This document shows positions 27,438 to 36,413 of a stretch of DNA of 64,000 bases, piece after piece; positions within the stretch are counted from its first letter, which is position 1, and every line of letters starts with the position of its first letter. The notes beneath the pieces are model-generated. The model was not told where the DNA came from. It saw only the letters and a list, made by a program, of their open reading frames with translations, and made no database searches. Origin of the DNA: Pedobacter steynii (GTDB taxonomy: Bacteria; Bacteroidota; Bacteroidia; Sphingobacteriales; Sphingobacteriaceae); assembly GCF_900103665.1 (NCBI RefSeq), contig NZ_FNGY01000003.1:372001-436000 (forward strand). The letters run 5' to 3'. A program made the position numbers and the translations under genes.

Positions 27438-28154
27438 ATGAACGCAAAACCTCAGCATCCTTTAATTTCCTGTATCTGTATTACACATAACCGACCACAA
27501 CAGCTACTCAATGCCATCATCAATTTTGAACATCAGGATTATCCTCATAAAGAATTGGTAATTTCTTATCCCAAGACAGATCACCTCACCAAAAATTTGG
27601 TAGAAAAAGTCATCAAGCTTTCTCAATTGAATATTATACAGGTAGAACGTAAGGAAGAGATGAGCTTAGGAGCGGCAAGAAATCTGGCCATCATAGAAGC
27701 AAAAGGAGACTATATCTGTACCTGGGACGATGACGACTGGCATCATCGGGAGCGGCTTACTTACCAGATGGCAGCAATTCAACACCACAATATACCATAC
27801 AAGGCCAGCATGATCAGGAGAGTTGTATTGTACAATAAAACTGCAAATATCGCTTACCTATCTGCCTCTTACAATTGGAGCGGGACCCTTTTATGCGACA
27901 AAATGCTCATAAAAGAACATCCGTACTTAGCCACGAACCGGCTAGAGGATATCCTCCTTATTAAATTTCTGGAGTCAAAAAATTACCTTCATCATATTGA
28001 AGACATTTATGACCTCTATATTTACGTAAATCATGGAAGAAATTCTTTAGACGCCATTCATTTCAGATATTTCACCAGAAATGGCCCAAAGTTAAATCCA
28101 GAATTCACGCAGCGTATTGCCGACAATATAAATGCATCATTTGAAATAAAATAG
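27438..28154 (+). CDS. GT2-family glycosyltransferase (type A)
   Basis: A 238-aa protein with HPLISCICITHNRP, GAARNLAI and the metal-binding DDDD at residues 97-100 (TWDDDDWHHRERL), all intact, and a C-terminal LYIYVNHGRNS. It is closest in layout to the gene at 25844 and forms the second divergent module. It ends 4 bp before the flanking hairpin element at 28158, so its transcript should stop there. Confidence 0.88.
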   Translation: MNAKPQHPLISCICITHNRPQQLLNAIINFEHQDYPHKELVISYPKTDHLTKNLVEKVIKLSQLNIIQVERKEEMSLGAARNLAIIEAKGDYICTWDDDDWHHRERLTYQMAAIQHHNIPYKASMIRRVVLYNKTANIAYLSASYNWSGTLLCDKMLIKEHPYLATNRLEDILLIKFLESKNYLHHIEDIYDLYIYVNHGRNSLDAIHFRYFTRNGPKLNPEFTQRIADNINASFEIK

Positions 28155-28225
28155 CCTATGTGCTTTAAGGACATGCAAATCTTTCTTTCAAAAGATTTGA
28201 GGACGCAAAGCACATAGGCTATTTT
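28148..28225. repeat. 58-bp hairpin element, copy 2 (inverted)
   Basis: Core 28158-28215 is the reverse complement of copy 1 with two differences in 58 bases (one in the loop, one in the inner arm flank). The flanks AAAATAGCCT and AGGCTATTTT add a further 10 perfect pairs, different from the flanks of copy 1. It separates convergent genes at 27438 and 28235 and should act as a terminator on both strands. Confidence 0.85.
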
Positions 28226-28234
28226 AAAGTAAAA

Positions 28235-30739
28235 TTATTTTTTCTGTTCTATTTCTCTTTCCATCTCCACTACATCTATCTGATCTGTTTGCGAGAAATC
28301 TCCAATCAGGTATTTATTGAAATGGTCTGCCAATTTCCAGAACGTATATTCGGTTAAATCGCCGAAACCATGACGTTGACCAGGAACGATTACAAATTCA
28401 AATCTTTTTCCTGCTTTCATCAGGGCATTTGCCACTCTGATGGTATTAGCAGGGTGTACGTTATTGTCGATATCACCTGTCATTAGCATCAAGTGTCCTT
28501 TCAGGTTTTTAGCCAGGTCAGGATTTTTGTCAATGCTATATTTAAAGGTCGTATCGCCCTTTGCGGAAATGATTTCTTTCACCCCGTGGTGTTTCTCACT
28601 CCACCAACGGTTATAAATGCTATTGTCATGGTTGCCTGCATTGGATACTGCTGCTTTAAAGAAATCAGGATAAACCAGCATCGCGGCAGTCGACATAAAG
28701 CCACCACCAGAATGTCCTGTAATCCCTACCCTGCTTGCATCGATAAAAGAATTTCTATCGGCCAATTGCTCAACCGCAGCTTTTTTATCTGCCAATCCAT
28801 AATCACGCAGGTTTCCATAACCAAAGGTATGGTACCATTTGGACCTGGCAGGATTACCACCACGGTTACCTACTGTGATCACAATGTAACCAAACTGCGC
28901 CAGACGTTCTGTTCTGTCCATGCTTTTGCTGAAAGCTTTATTTACCGCTTCCGTTTGAGGACCTGGATAAACGTACTCGATGATCGGGTATTTCTTTTTG
29001 GGATCAAAATCAAATGGTTTGTACATTACGCCATAAATATCCGTGATGCCATCATCAGCTTTCACCTTAAACGGTTCAGGGAATTTATAACCTGTCGCCA
29101 TTAACAGGGAAAGATCTGTCGTTTCCAGGTTCATTACCACTCTTCCATTGTTGTCCATCACCACTGCTTTAGGTGTTGTATTTACTCTGGAGAAGTTGTC
29201 TACAAAGAATTTCGCTTCGTCATTCATGCTAATTGCATGGTCAAAGTCGCCGGCGTTTAGCAATTTGATTCCGGAACCATCAAAGTTGATGCGGTATAAA
29301 TGCACATAGTAAGGGTCTTCTTTACTTTCTCTGCCATTGGCAGTAAAATAAAGCACCCTGTTTTTCTCATCTACATTGACGATATCTTCACAATGGAAAG
29401 CACCTTTGGTAATTTGATTTTTCAGTTTTCCCGCAGCATCGAACAGGTAAAAATGTCCCCATCCGTCGCGTTCCGACCAGTGGATAATTTCTTTGCCATC
29501 ATTTACCAATCCCGGCCGGTTCACTTCCACATAAGTGTTAAAGCGTTCATCAATTAGCGGAGTCACTGTTCCGGTATGGATATCTACCGTACAAACGTCT
29601 ACTCTTTTCAAATCTCTGCTCGTTCTTGAGAAATAGATCTTGCTATTATTTCCCAGCCAGATGGAAGGTCTGAATTCGTTATCTCTGTCTTTATTTAGTG
29701 ATGGAGCTCCCCATGCAGAAACACTCTGGTCTTTAAAAGCCGCGGTGTTTAGCTTTTTGTACGTTTTAGCGCTGAAGTCGAACAGCAACATTTCATCGAT
29801 TGGTGCTTCCGGCTCACCAGGCATCTGGTATTTATAAGTTTCCAGTGTTGGTCTTCCAGCGCTGATGTTATTGATTACCCAAAGGTCTTTCACCTTTCGG
29901 CTATCCGATCTGTTTAATACAAAATACTTAGAATTCGGCGACCATAATACATAGGCCCGTCTTCTCTTTTTATTGTTCTTTTCGTTCTCTTCGTTGTTTT
30001 CGCCATCGCCATTGCTTCCATAAGAATAGAATTTCAATCCGTCTTTAGTCAATTGATTTTCTACAATTGTACTGTCTTCTTCGTTCTTAACGGCTTTTTT
30101 ATAATTTGCCTTATCCATCCAATACAGGTTATAGTTCCTGGTAAAGATGATGGCTGAAGAATCTGGTGCTACGGAACCCCAGCTAGGTTTTGCTTTAGGC
30201 TTTTCGTAGTTAGACACTTCAGTTAGCTTGGCACTAGCCAATACATAATTGAAGAAATAGACCTTTTTCTGCATAGAATCAGCAGCTTTTTTATCTTTTC
30301 TATCTTTTTTAAGCTCATCAATGGAGCTTTTTACTTCGAAGGTTACCGCTTTTTCATCAGCGGAGAATTTCAGGTTTTCTAAAGGCAGGTGTTGCGCATC
30401 AAAAGGATCGCGAATAATCGTGGTGATTTCTGCTGCAAGTTTTGCATTATCAAAAATTTTCTTTTTGGTTTTCGCAGATGGATCTACAAGATACCATTCT
30501 TTTCCTGATGGCGTTTCATATTCATACCAAAAACGATTGCTCAGTTTCAGCCAGTGTGGATCTACTGCGGTGGAGTAAACCATTTTCTTAAGCTTTGCTG
30601 GTGAAAATCTCGATGCCAACTGGTAATTGGCTTTCGGTGCAGCTACTGTTGACTCTGTAATGGTGAAGGTTTTAGTTTGTGCCATCGCACTATACCCCAT
30701 ACAAAGCGACAATAATAGTGGTGTGTAAAGTTTCTTCAT
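28235..30739 (-). CDS. S9-family peptidase, dipeptidyl peptidase IV type
   Basis: An 834-aa exported serine peptidase. Signal peptide MKKLYTPLLLSLCMGYSAMAQ; an N-terminal eight-bladed propeller (about 50-580) with repeated WxxxxxxFxxxR-like strands; then an alpha/beta-hydrolase domain with GHSGGGF (nucleophile Ser near residue 675), GDIDNNVH (Asp near 754) and GQRHGFGD (His near 789). DPP-IV enzymes release N-terminal dipeptides, often X-Pro, from peptides in the periplasm. It is monocistronic, with the hairpin element just downstream. Confidence 0.92.
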   Translation of the reverse strand: MKKLYTPLLLSLCMGYSAMAQTKTFTITESTVAAPKANYQLASRFSPAKLKKMVYSTAVDPHWLKLSNRFWYEYETPSGKEWYLVDPSAKTKKKIFDNAKLAAEITTIIRDPFDAQHLPLENLKFSADEKAVTFEVKSSIDELKKDRKDKKAADSMQKKVYFFNYVLASAKLTEVSNYEKPKAKPSWGSVAPDSSAIIFTRNYNLYWMDKANYKKAVKNEEDSTIVENQLTKDGLKFYSYGSNGDGENNEENEKNNKKRRRAYVLWSPNSKYFVLNRSDSRKVKDLWVINNISAGRPTLETYKYQMPGEPEAPIDEMLLFDFSAKTYKKLNTAAFKDQSVSAWGAPSLNKDRDNEFRPSIWLGNNSKIYFSRTSRDLKRVDVCTVDIHTGTVTPLIDERFNTYVEVNRPGLVNDGKEIIHWSERDGWGHFYLFDAAGKLKNQITKGAFHCEDIVNVDEKNRVLYFTANGRESKEDPYYVHLYRINFDGSGIKLLNAGDFDHAISMNDEAKFFVDNFSRVNTTPKAVVMDNNGRVVMNLETTDLSLLMATGYKFPEPFKVKADDGITDIYGVMYKPFDFDPKKKYPIIEYVYPGPQTEAVNKAFSKSMDRTERLAQFGYIVITVGNRGGNPARSKWYHTFGYGNLRDYGLADKKAAVEQLADRNSFIDASRVGITGHSGGGFMSTAAMLVYPDFFKAAVSNAGNHDNSIYNRWWSEKHHGVKEIISAKGDTTFKYSIDKNPDLAKNLKGHLMLMTGDIDNNVHPANTIRVANALMKAGKRFEFVIVPGQRHGFGDLTEYTFWKLADHFNKYLIGDFSQTDQIDVVEMEREIEQKK

Positions 30740-31091
30740 TTGTGCCTTTTAATAAACCGTCTAAATTATCGATTAACGACGGAATAGTAAATCCTTCTTT
30801 GTAATAAATGCGATAGTTTCCGCTGTTATGTTGTTCAGGCCCTCTTCAAATGTGCTAAAGATGCGTTATCGTATAATTGACCTTCCTTTGATCTTCGATA
30901 GGAGGTTGATAGGTTCATGATTGGTCTGACGGTCCTTTCAAAGGCCTTTCTTAAGTCAACAGAACGTCAGGTGAAGGTTATAGGAATACGCAAACATCCA
31001 AAACACATTGGAAAGACAAGGCAGATTATCCTTTACAAATTTAATGAGTAAATCAGGATTGATTTTTTAGTTTTGTATCAAATACTTATTT
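30740..31091. other. Divergent intergenic region of 352 bp
   Basis: Holds the promoters of the DPP-IV gene (minus) and the first deacetylase (plus). TAGTTTTG at 31068-31075 fits the Bacteroidota -7 consensus TAnnTTTG and is 16 bp before the ATG at 31092; no clear -33 element was found. No tRNA-like or coding signal seen. Confidence 0.45.
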
Positions 31092-31982
31092 ATGAAATAC
31101 TCCTTCTTACCACTTTTCGCTGCGGCGGTAATTTTTACTGCAGGATGCCAGTCAAAATCACAAAGCAATGGCACCGACAAAAATACGAAAGATACGCTGA
31201 CTACAACGACAGATGGCACAAATACTTCTGCTGCTGAGGAAGGTCAGGCATCTACCGGCGACATCTCGAAAATGAAAGTTGCTGATGCGAAAACCATACT
31301 TGCCCGCAAGCAGGTCCCTATATTATGTTATCATCAGGTACGCGACTGGAGGGCTAAAGACTCCAAAGGAGCCAAAGATTATATCATTCCTATTGCGACA
31401 TTCAAAGATCACATGAAAATGCTGGCCGATAGTGGTTACCATACGATTCTTCCTGATCAGCTATATGATTATTTGAACAATGGTGCAAAATTGCCGAGCA
31501 AGCCGATCATGCTGACTTTTGACGACACCGACCTGGATCAGTTTACCATTGCCGCTCCGGAAATGAAAAAATATGGATTCAAAGGAGTATTCTTTGTGAT
31601 GACCGTTTCTCTGGGCAGGCCAAACTACATGAGCAGAGATCAGGTAAAAGCGCTTTCTGATATGGGCCATGTAATCGGTTCTCATACCTGGGATCACCAT
31701 AATGTTAAAAAATACCAGGGACAGGATTGGGTAACACAAATTGAAAAACCAACAAAGACTTTAGAAGAGATCACCGGAAAGAATATCCACCATTTCGCCT
31801 ACCCTTTTGGATTGTGGAATCCGGAAGCCATTCCTGAGCTTAAAAAAAGAGGGATGAAATCGGCCTTTATCCTGGCGACCAAGCGTGATGAAAATAATCC
31901 TTTATTTACCATCAGAAGAATCATTGCCAGCGGTTACTGGAGTTCAAAAACATTAAGCAACAGCATTAAAAACAGCTTCTAA
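31092..31982 (+). CDS. Polysaccharide deacetylase lipoprotein (NodB domain)
   Basis: A 296-aa lipoprotein: signal peptide with lipobox Cys at residue 19 (FTAGC), then a Thr/Ser/Asn-rich linker to about residue 65, then a NodB homology domain. Metal-binding motifs are TFDDTD (142-147; the usual TFDDG has Gly replaced by Thr) and His198-x3-His202 (SHTWDHH). Zn-dependent removal of N- or O-acetyl groups from a surface polysaccharide is expected, in the periplasm. The neighbour at 32013 is a tandem paralogue. Confidence 0.88.
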   Translation: MKYSFLPLFAAAVIFTAGCQSKSQSNGTDKNTKDTLTTTTDGTNTSAAEEGQASTGDISKMKVADAKTILARKQVPILCYHQVRDWRAKDSKGAKDYIIPIATFKDHMKMLADSGYHTILPDQLYDYLNNGAKLPSKPIMLTFDDTDLDQFTIAAPEMKKYGFKGVFFVMTVSLGRPNYMSRDQVKALSDMGHVIGSHTWDHHNVKKYQGQDWVTQIEKPTKTLEEITGKNIHHFAYPFGLWNPEAIPELKKRGMKSAFILATKRDENNPLFTIRRIIASGYWSSKTLSNSIKNSF

Positions 31983-32012
31983 GTTGAGCATCTATCTACA
32001 GAAGATATTCCT

Positions 32013-32873
32013 ATGAAAAGTACCTTATTAAAAGTGGCCGCTTTCTCGGCATTGAGCCTTTCCGCTTGTATTGGCAGTAGCCAGGCAGGTAAAGAAAATA
32101 CTATCGCCACCGATGTTTCTGCATCAGCCAGTACAAATGTTGTTAAAGATAGTTTAAGTAGCAAGGCTGCTACCGCAGCAGAGGTAATCGCAAAAAAGGA
32201 AGTTCCTGTGCTTTGCTACCACCAGATCAGGGATTGGAAAGCCAGCGATTCCAAACGTGCCCATGATGACATCATTCCACCGGCAAATTTCAGTCAGCAT
32301 ATAAAAATGCTGGCGGATAGCGGTTACCATACCATTTTGCCGGATGAGTTGTATGATTACCTGAATTATGGAAAGAAACTTCCTGAAAAACCAATTATGA
32401 TCACCTTTGATGATACGGACCTGGATCAGTATACTGTAGGTGCCAAAGAGTTAAAGAAACATGGTTTTAAAGGCGTTTTTTTCATCATGACCGTTTCTAT
32501 CGGCAGGCCACGTTACATGAACAAGGCTCAGATTAAAGAGCTTTCTGATGAGGGACATGTGATCGCCAGTCATACCTGGAATCATAAGAATTTTGCTCAG
32601 TTTACAGATGAAGACTGGGAAATTCAGATTGATAAACCGACGAAAACTCTGGAAACCATTACCGGTAAAAAAGTGGAATATTTCGCTTATCCTTATGGAG
32701 TTTCAAAAGCGGAGAACCTTCACAAGCTTAAAGAACATGGCTTTAAGGCTGCTTTTATCTTGTCTACAAAACGGGATCCGAACTATCCTTTGTTTACGAT
32801 CCGCCGTATTATAGATCCCGGAACCTATACAGCCCGAAATCTATATAACAGCATCAACAAAAGTTTTAAATAA
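32013..32873 (+). CDS. Polysaccharide deacetylase lipoprotein, tandem paralogue
   Basis: A 286-aa lipoprotein (lipobox Cys at residue 19, SLSAC) with the same NodB motifs as the gene 30 bp upstream: TFDDTD and SHTWNHK, in which the Asp of DHH is replaced by Asn. The shared MLADSGYHTILPD and MTVSIGRP segments point to a recent duplication, but the linkers differ. Twin deacetylases may act on different acetyl positions; that is inference. It overlaps the convergent GreA/B-like gene by 8 bp at the 3' ends. Confidence 0.88.
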   Translation: MKSTLLKVAAFSALSLSACIGSSQAGKENTIATDVSASASTNVVKDSLSSKAATAAEVIAKKEVPVLCYHQIRDWKASDSKRAHDDIIPPANFSQHIKMLADSGYHTILPDELYDYLNYGKKLPEKPIMITFDDTDLDQYTVGAKELKKHGFKGVFFIMTVSIGRPRYMNKAQIKELSDEGHVIASHTWNHKNFAQFTDEDWEIQIDKPTKTLETITGKKVEYFAYPYGVSKAENLHKLKEHGFKAAFILSTKRDPNYPLFTIRRIIDPGTYTARNLYNSINKSFK

Positions 32874-33318
32874 TATTATTGAGGAGATAATCTTTGCCAT
32901 TGAAAGCAAAGGTATCTCCTTTTTGCTTTCCTATAAGTAGCTTACCAATCGGCGAGGCCGCAGAAATGGCGAAAATACTTTCTCCATCCAGATGTAGTTG
33001 TCCGGCGCTAATGCTGATGTAAAAAGCGCCCTGCGAAGTATAAGCCAGGTTTCCGTTCCTTACCCTGTCATTTTCCGGTGTGTCTTTAATCGCGTTTAAA
33101 AGCTGCAGGTTTTGCTGTGCATCCATCAACAGACTTTTGCTCCTGGAAATGTCCTGCGCCATCATCTCACGTGTGGTTTCAAACTTATCTCCGGCACTGC
33201 TCTTTGTATCGTCATTACTTGCTTCCCGCGACTGCTCCAAGGCCGTTTCGGCCGTCTGGATTCTTTGTTCGACAAAGCTCAAACAAAGGAGGTATAGTTT
33301 TTCTTTAATGTCCTGCAT
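32866..33318 (-). CDS. GreA/GreB-like protein
   Basis: A 150-aa cytoplasmic protein. The N-terminal half is a helical region (LYLLCLSFVEQRIQTAETALEQ, SRSKSLLMDAQQNLQLLNAI) and the C-terminal half has ISAASPIGKLLIGKQKGDTFAF, the signature of the GreA/GreB FKBP-like C-terminal domain. Canonical Gre factors are about 158 aa and carry acidic residues at the coiled-coil tip; here the tip is DDTKSSAGDKF, so transcript-cleavage activity is not certain. It is the last gene of a minus-strand pair with the nitroreductase, 3 bp downstream of it. Confidence 0.72.
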   Translation of the reverse strand: MQDIKEKLYLLCLSFVEQRIQTAETALEQSREASNDDTKSSAGDKFETTREMMAQDISRSKSLLMDAQQNLQLLNAIKDTPENDRVRNGNLAYTSQGAFYISISAGQLHLDGESIFAISAASPIGKLLIGKQKGDTFAFNGKDYLLNNII

Positions 33319-33321
33319 AAA

Positions 33322-33900
33322 TTATGATTCTACCCATTTAACTTTATCTTCAATGGGTGTTCTTTTCGCTTCTCTTGGTGCCTCATTGTGGTATCCCATG
33401 TAGAAAAGTCCGAAACATTTCTCCTGATCACTAAGGTTTAAGAAACCCTTCAAATCTTCGATCATTCCCGGGGAACTCCAGTAAGCACCAATGTTTAAAG
33501 CTTCAGTAGTAAGCGCCATGTTCTGTACTGCACAGGCTAATGCAGCCAATTCTTCCCATTCAGGAACTTTATCCGTGTGTAATGCGGCGTTTAAGGTAAT
33601 GATACAATTGGCCTGCGCTGCTTTCTCCAAAATGCTGTCGTATTTCTTTTGCAGGAACTGGTGCTCCGGCATCGTTGCCTTATACAATCTGGCCAGCTCT
33701 GCTCCCAGTTTCATTTTACCTTCATTTCTGAAGACCGTGAAACGCCAGGGCTCAGTTAATTTATGTGTAGGCGCATAATTGGCACTTTCCAGGATCTGCC
33801 TGATCAGTTCCACAGGAATCTCCTGTTTGGTATAGCTGACAGGGAAAATGCTGCGGCGACGTTTAATAATGCGACTTAATATATCTATTTCTTTTTCCAT
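33322..33900 (-). CDS. Nitroreductase-family protein
   Basis: A 192-aa FMN-dependent oxidoreductase. RRRSIFPVSY near the start supplies the conserved Arg-Arg-Ser FMN-phosphate site, YAPTHKLTEPWRFTVF is the usual active-site segment, and the GMIEDLKGFLNLSDQEKC region matches the family C-terminal half. It reduces nitro or quinone compounds with NAD(P)H, or acts on a related small molecule. The substrate is unknown. It begins 70 bp after the upstream HEAT-like gene. Confidence 0.9.
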   Translation of the reverse strand: MEKEIDILSRIIKRRRSIFPVSYTKQEIPVELIRQILESANYAPTHKLTEPWRFTVFRNEGKMKLGAELARLYKATMPEHQFLQKKYDSILEKAAQANCIITLNAALHTDKVPEWEELAALACAVQNMALTTEALNIGAYWSSPGMIEDLKGFLNLSDQEKCFGLFYMGYHNEAPREAKRTPIEDKVKWVES

Positions 33901-33970
33901 GGATCTTTCTTACGCTTGATGTAATTATTGTCATTGGCAAAATTAGCATTATCGCCTGCTCTTTTGTTTG

Positions 33971-34564
33971 CTAAAGGTCATTGTTTTCGACCTTTATTTT
34001 TTTGAGGGCCTTTCTGATCTGTTTTGCCCTTCCGAAAAAGGCAATACTTTCCAGATCTTCCAAATGAGTTATGGTTTGCAGCAATTCATCTTTGATCCAG
34101 GTATAACGCGGAGTCAGATTAGCCAAAGTCTGCATGGCATGAACTTTTGTCGCCACAAGTACTTTTTCATCAATCAACCAGCCGAAGAGCACATCAATAA
34201 TTGGATCAAAATCAATTTTCTCCAGCTGTCCGGGGTGTAATCCTGTTGACTTCTTGCCCGTTAGGTAGGCAAGGATTTTACCGTAGTGGCGCATACAGCT
34301 CTGATTTTTCTGTTCCGGAAAACGGCTGAGCAGGTCGTCGAGGTGATCTCCGGCGCAATGGTGGTTCATAAAGATATATTCGAGCGTCCATGCTGCCCTG
34401 AATCCCACTTCTTTCTTTGGATGAAAAGTGAGGTCGATCAGGTCTTTTATCTGATCATACTGTTCCGGGCTTTCTAATTTACGATCGGCAATTCCGGTCA
34501 GGATTTGCACCATTCTCGCTTCCATAGAAGCATTCAATCTTGCTGTTAATTCGTCGCGTGTCAA
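33971..34564 (-). CDS. Small helical-repeat protein of unknown function
   Basis: A 197-aa protein if the TTG at 34564 is used; an alternative ATG at 34525 would give 184 aa (MEARMVQILTGIADRK). No ATG precedes in the same frame, as the ATG at 34569 reads into a stop. The sequence resembles HEAT/armadillo-like alpha-helical repeats (LIDLTFHPKKEVGFRAAWTLEYIF, THVHAMQTLANL-type segments). I do not recognise a precise family. It is convergent with nothing and lies in front of the nitroreductase on the same strand. Confidence 0.7.
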   Translation of the reverse strand: MTRDELTARLNASMEARMVQILTGIADRKLESPEQYDQIKDLIDLTFHPKKEVGFRAAWTLEYIFMNHHCAGDHLDDLLSRFPEQKNQSCMRHYGKILAYLTGKKSTGLHPGQLEKIDFDPIIDVLFGWLIDEKVLVATKVHAMQTLANLTPRYTWIKDELLQTITHLEDLESIAFFGRAKQIRKALKKIKVENNDL

Positions 34565-34627
34565 GTCATTGAAATTTAAAGATCAAAACTAATAAATCCC
34601 GAGTCAAATCATTTTATAAATTATAAC

Positions 34628-34635
34628 TACCTTTG
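34628..34635 (+). promoter_or_regulatory. Candidate -7 box of the ABC-F gene
   Basis: TACCTTTG matches the Bacteroidota TAnnTTTG -7 consensus and is 20 bp before the ATG at 34655. No -33 TTG is visible at the usual 19-20 nt distance. Confidence 0.5.
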
Positions 34636-34654
34636 CGGCTTATTTTTCAGCAAT

Positions 34655-36277
34655 ATGATTTCAGTTTCAAACTTATCCCTCCGTTACGGAAAACGTACTT
34701 TATTTGAAGATGTGAACCTAAAATTCACTCATGGCAACTGCTATGGGGTAATTGGGGCTAACGGCGCAGGTAAATCAACGTTCCTTAAAATTCTTTCAGG
34801 TGAAGTAAACCAGACTTCTGGTAGTGTGGCTTTTACTCCCGGCGAACGTATGGCGGTTTTAAAACAAAACCACTATGAGTTTGATGAATTTACGGTGATT
34901 GAAACAGTAATGATGGGTCACAAGGAATTGTACGACATCATGAAGGAGAAAGATGCCATTTATTTGAAAGAAGATTTCACAGATAAAGATGGTGAACGTG
35001 CGGGTGAGCTGGAAAACAGGTTTGCAGAAATGGACGGTTGGAACATGGAAAGCAATGCAGCAACCATGTTGAGCAACTTAGGTATCAAAGAAGAACACCA
35101 CTATAAACAACTGAAAGAGTTAGACGGTAACCAGAAAGTACGTGTGTTATTGGCACAGGCTTTATTTGGTAACCCGGATATCCTTTTACTGGATGAGCCT
35201 ACCAACGATTTGGACATTGATACCATTGCCTGGTTAGAAAACTTCCTTGCAGACTATCAAAGCATCGTATTGGTGGTATCTCACGATAGGCACTTTTTAG
35301 ATGCAGTATGTACGCATATCGTTGATATTGACTTTAGCAAAATGAGCACTTACTCTGGTAACTATACCTTCTGGTATGAGTCAAGTCAGCTTGCTTTGAA
35401 ACAACGCAGTGATCAGAATAAAAAACTGGAAGAGAAAGTTAAAGAGCTTCAGGAATTTATTCAGCGCTTTAGTGCGAATGCATCGAAATCTAAACAGGCA
35501 ACTTCACGTAAGAAAGCTTTAGATAAAATCGATATTTCTGAGATTAAAGCTTCCAGCAGAAAATACCCTGCGATCTTGTTCAACAATCTGGGCAGAGAAG
35601 CGGGAGATCAGATCTTACAGATCGAGAATTTATCGAATAGTTTAAATGGAGAAGTGATGTTTAAGAACGTCAGCTTCATGGTAAATAAAGGTGATAAGAT
35701 TGCTGTTCTTTCTCAGAATAGCCTTGCCACTACCGCATTCTATAATGTATTAACCGGTCGTGAGAAGAATTATACAGGAGAGTTTAAATTTGGGGTAACG
35801 ATTAATGTGGCCGATATCCCGAATGACAACACGCCTTATTTTGAAGGAAAAGATGAGAATCTGGTAGATTGGTTGCGTGAATATTCAGGTACGGATCAGG
35901 ATGAACAGTTTGTAAGAAGTTTCTTAGGAAGAATGTTGTTCTCTGGTGAAGAAGTATTGAAAAATGTGAAGGTTTTATCAGGTGGTGAGAAAATGCGTTG
36001 TATGTTCTCTCAGATGATGTTGAGACATGCGAACTTGTTGTTATTTGACGAGCCAACGAATCACCTGGATTTAGAGTCCATCACGGCGTTAAATAATGGA
36101 TTGAAGGATTTCAAAGGGACAGCATTGTTTACTTCACGAGATCATGCGTTAACGGAGTCTGTGGCAACGAGAGTGATTGAGTTGACTCCTAAAGGAGTAA
36201 TTGATAAGATGATGAGCTATGATGAGTACATTACAAGTGATGATGTTGCTCAATTAAGAGCAGAAATGTATAAATAA
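34655..36277 (+). CDS. ABC-F family ATPase (YbiT/EttA-like) with degenerate second P-loop
   Basis: A 540-aa soluble protein with two ABC domains and no membrane helices, typical of ABC-F factors that act on ribosomes. NBD1 has Walker A GANGAGKST and DEPTNDLD; its signature reads LDGNQKVRV rather than LSGGQ. NBD2 has the signature LSGGEKMR and DEPTNHLD, but its Walker A position reads AVLSQNSLATTAFY, lacking the Gly and Lys-Ser/Thr. The linker (PtIM) is Lys/Glu-rich around residues 245-285. It should gate ribosome exit or protect the ribosome; the exact role is unknown. The degenerate NBD2 may be general in this subfamily. Confidence 0.9.
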   Translation: MISVSNLSLRYGKRTLFEDVNLKFTHGNCYGVIGANGAGKSTFLKILSGEVNQTSGSVAFTPGERMAVLKQNHYEFDEFTVIETVMMGHKELYDIMKEKDAIYLKEDFTDKDGERAGELENRFAEMDGWNMESNAATMLSNLGIKEEHHYKQLKELDGNQKVRVLLAQALFGNPDILLLDEPTNDLDIDTIAWLENFLADYQSIVLVVSHDRHFLDAVCTHIVDIDFSKMSTYSGNYTFWYESSQLALKQRSDQNKKLEEKVKELQEFIQRFSANASKSKQATSRKKALDKIDISEIKASSRKYPAILFNNLGREAGDQILQIENLSNSLNGEVMFKNVSFMVNKGDKIAVLSQNSLATTAFYNVLTGREKNYTGEFKFGVTINVADIPNDNTPYFEGKDENLVDWLREYSGTDQDEQFVRSFLGRMLFSGEEVLKNVKVLSGGEKMRCMFSQMMLRHANLLLFDEPTNHLDLESITALNNGLKDFKGTALFTSRDHALTESVATRVIELTPKGVIDKMMSYDEYITSDDVAQLRAEMYK

Positions 36278-36295
36278 AATTAAGTTTTATTGAGT

Positions 36296-36376
36296 AAAAA
36301 AAGCGGCTATATTAGTACTAAAAACCCATTTTGGTTCAAATGAGTTTTTAGTACTTCGCTAATTCTAGCCTTTTTT
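36296..36376. terminator. Terminator hairpin between convergent genes
   Basis: A long hairpin with arms 36314-36331 (AGTACTAAAAACcCATTT) and 36338-36355 (AAATGaGTTTTTAGTACT), enclosed by AAAAAAGcGGCTA and TAGCCTTTTTT. A-run on one side and T-run on the other make it a terminator for both strands. Confidence 0.85.
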
Positions 36377-36413
36377 ACTGGTGCTAAAATCTCTTTTCTG
36401 AACATCTACAACA

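Noticed and set aside
30740-31091. tRNA or small RNA in the 352-bp gap
   Set aside because: No cloverleaf-like arms or CCA end seen on either strand.
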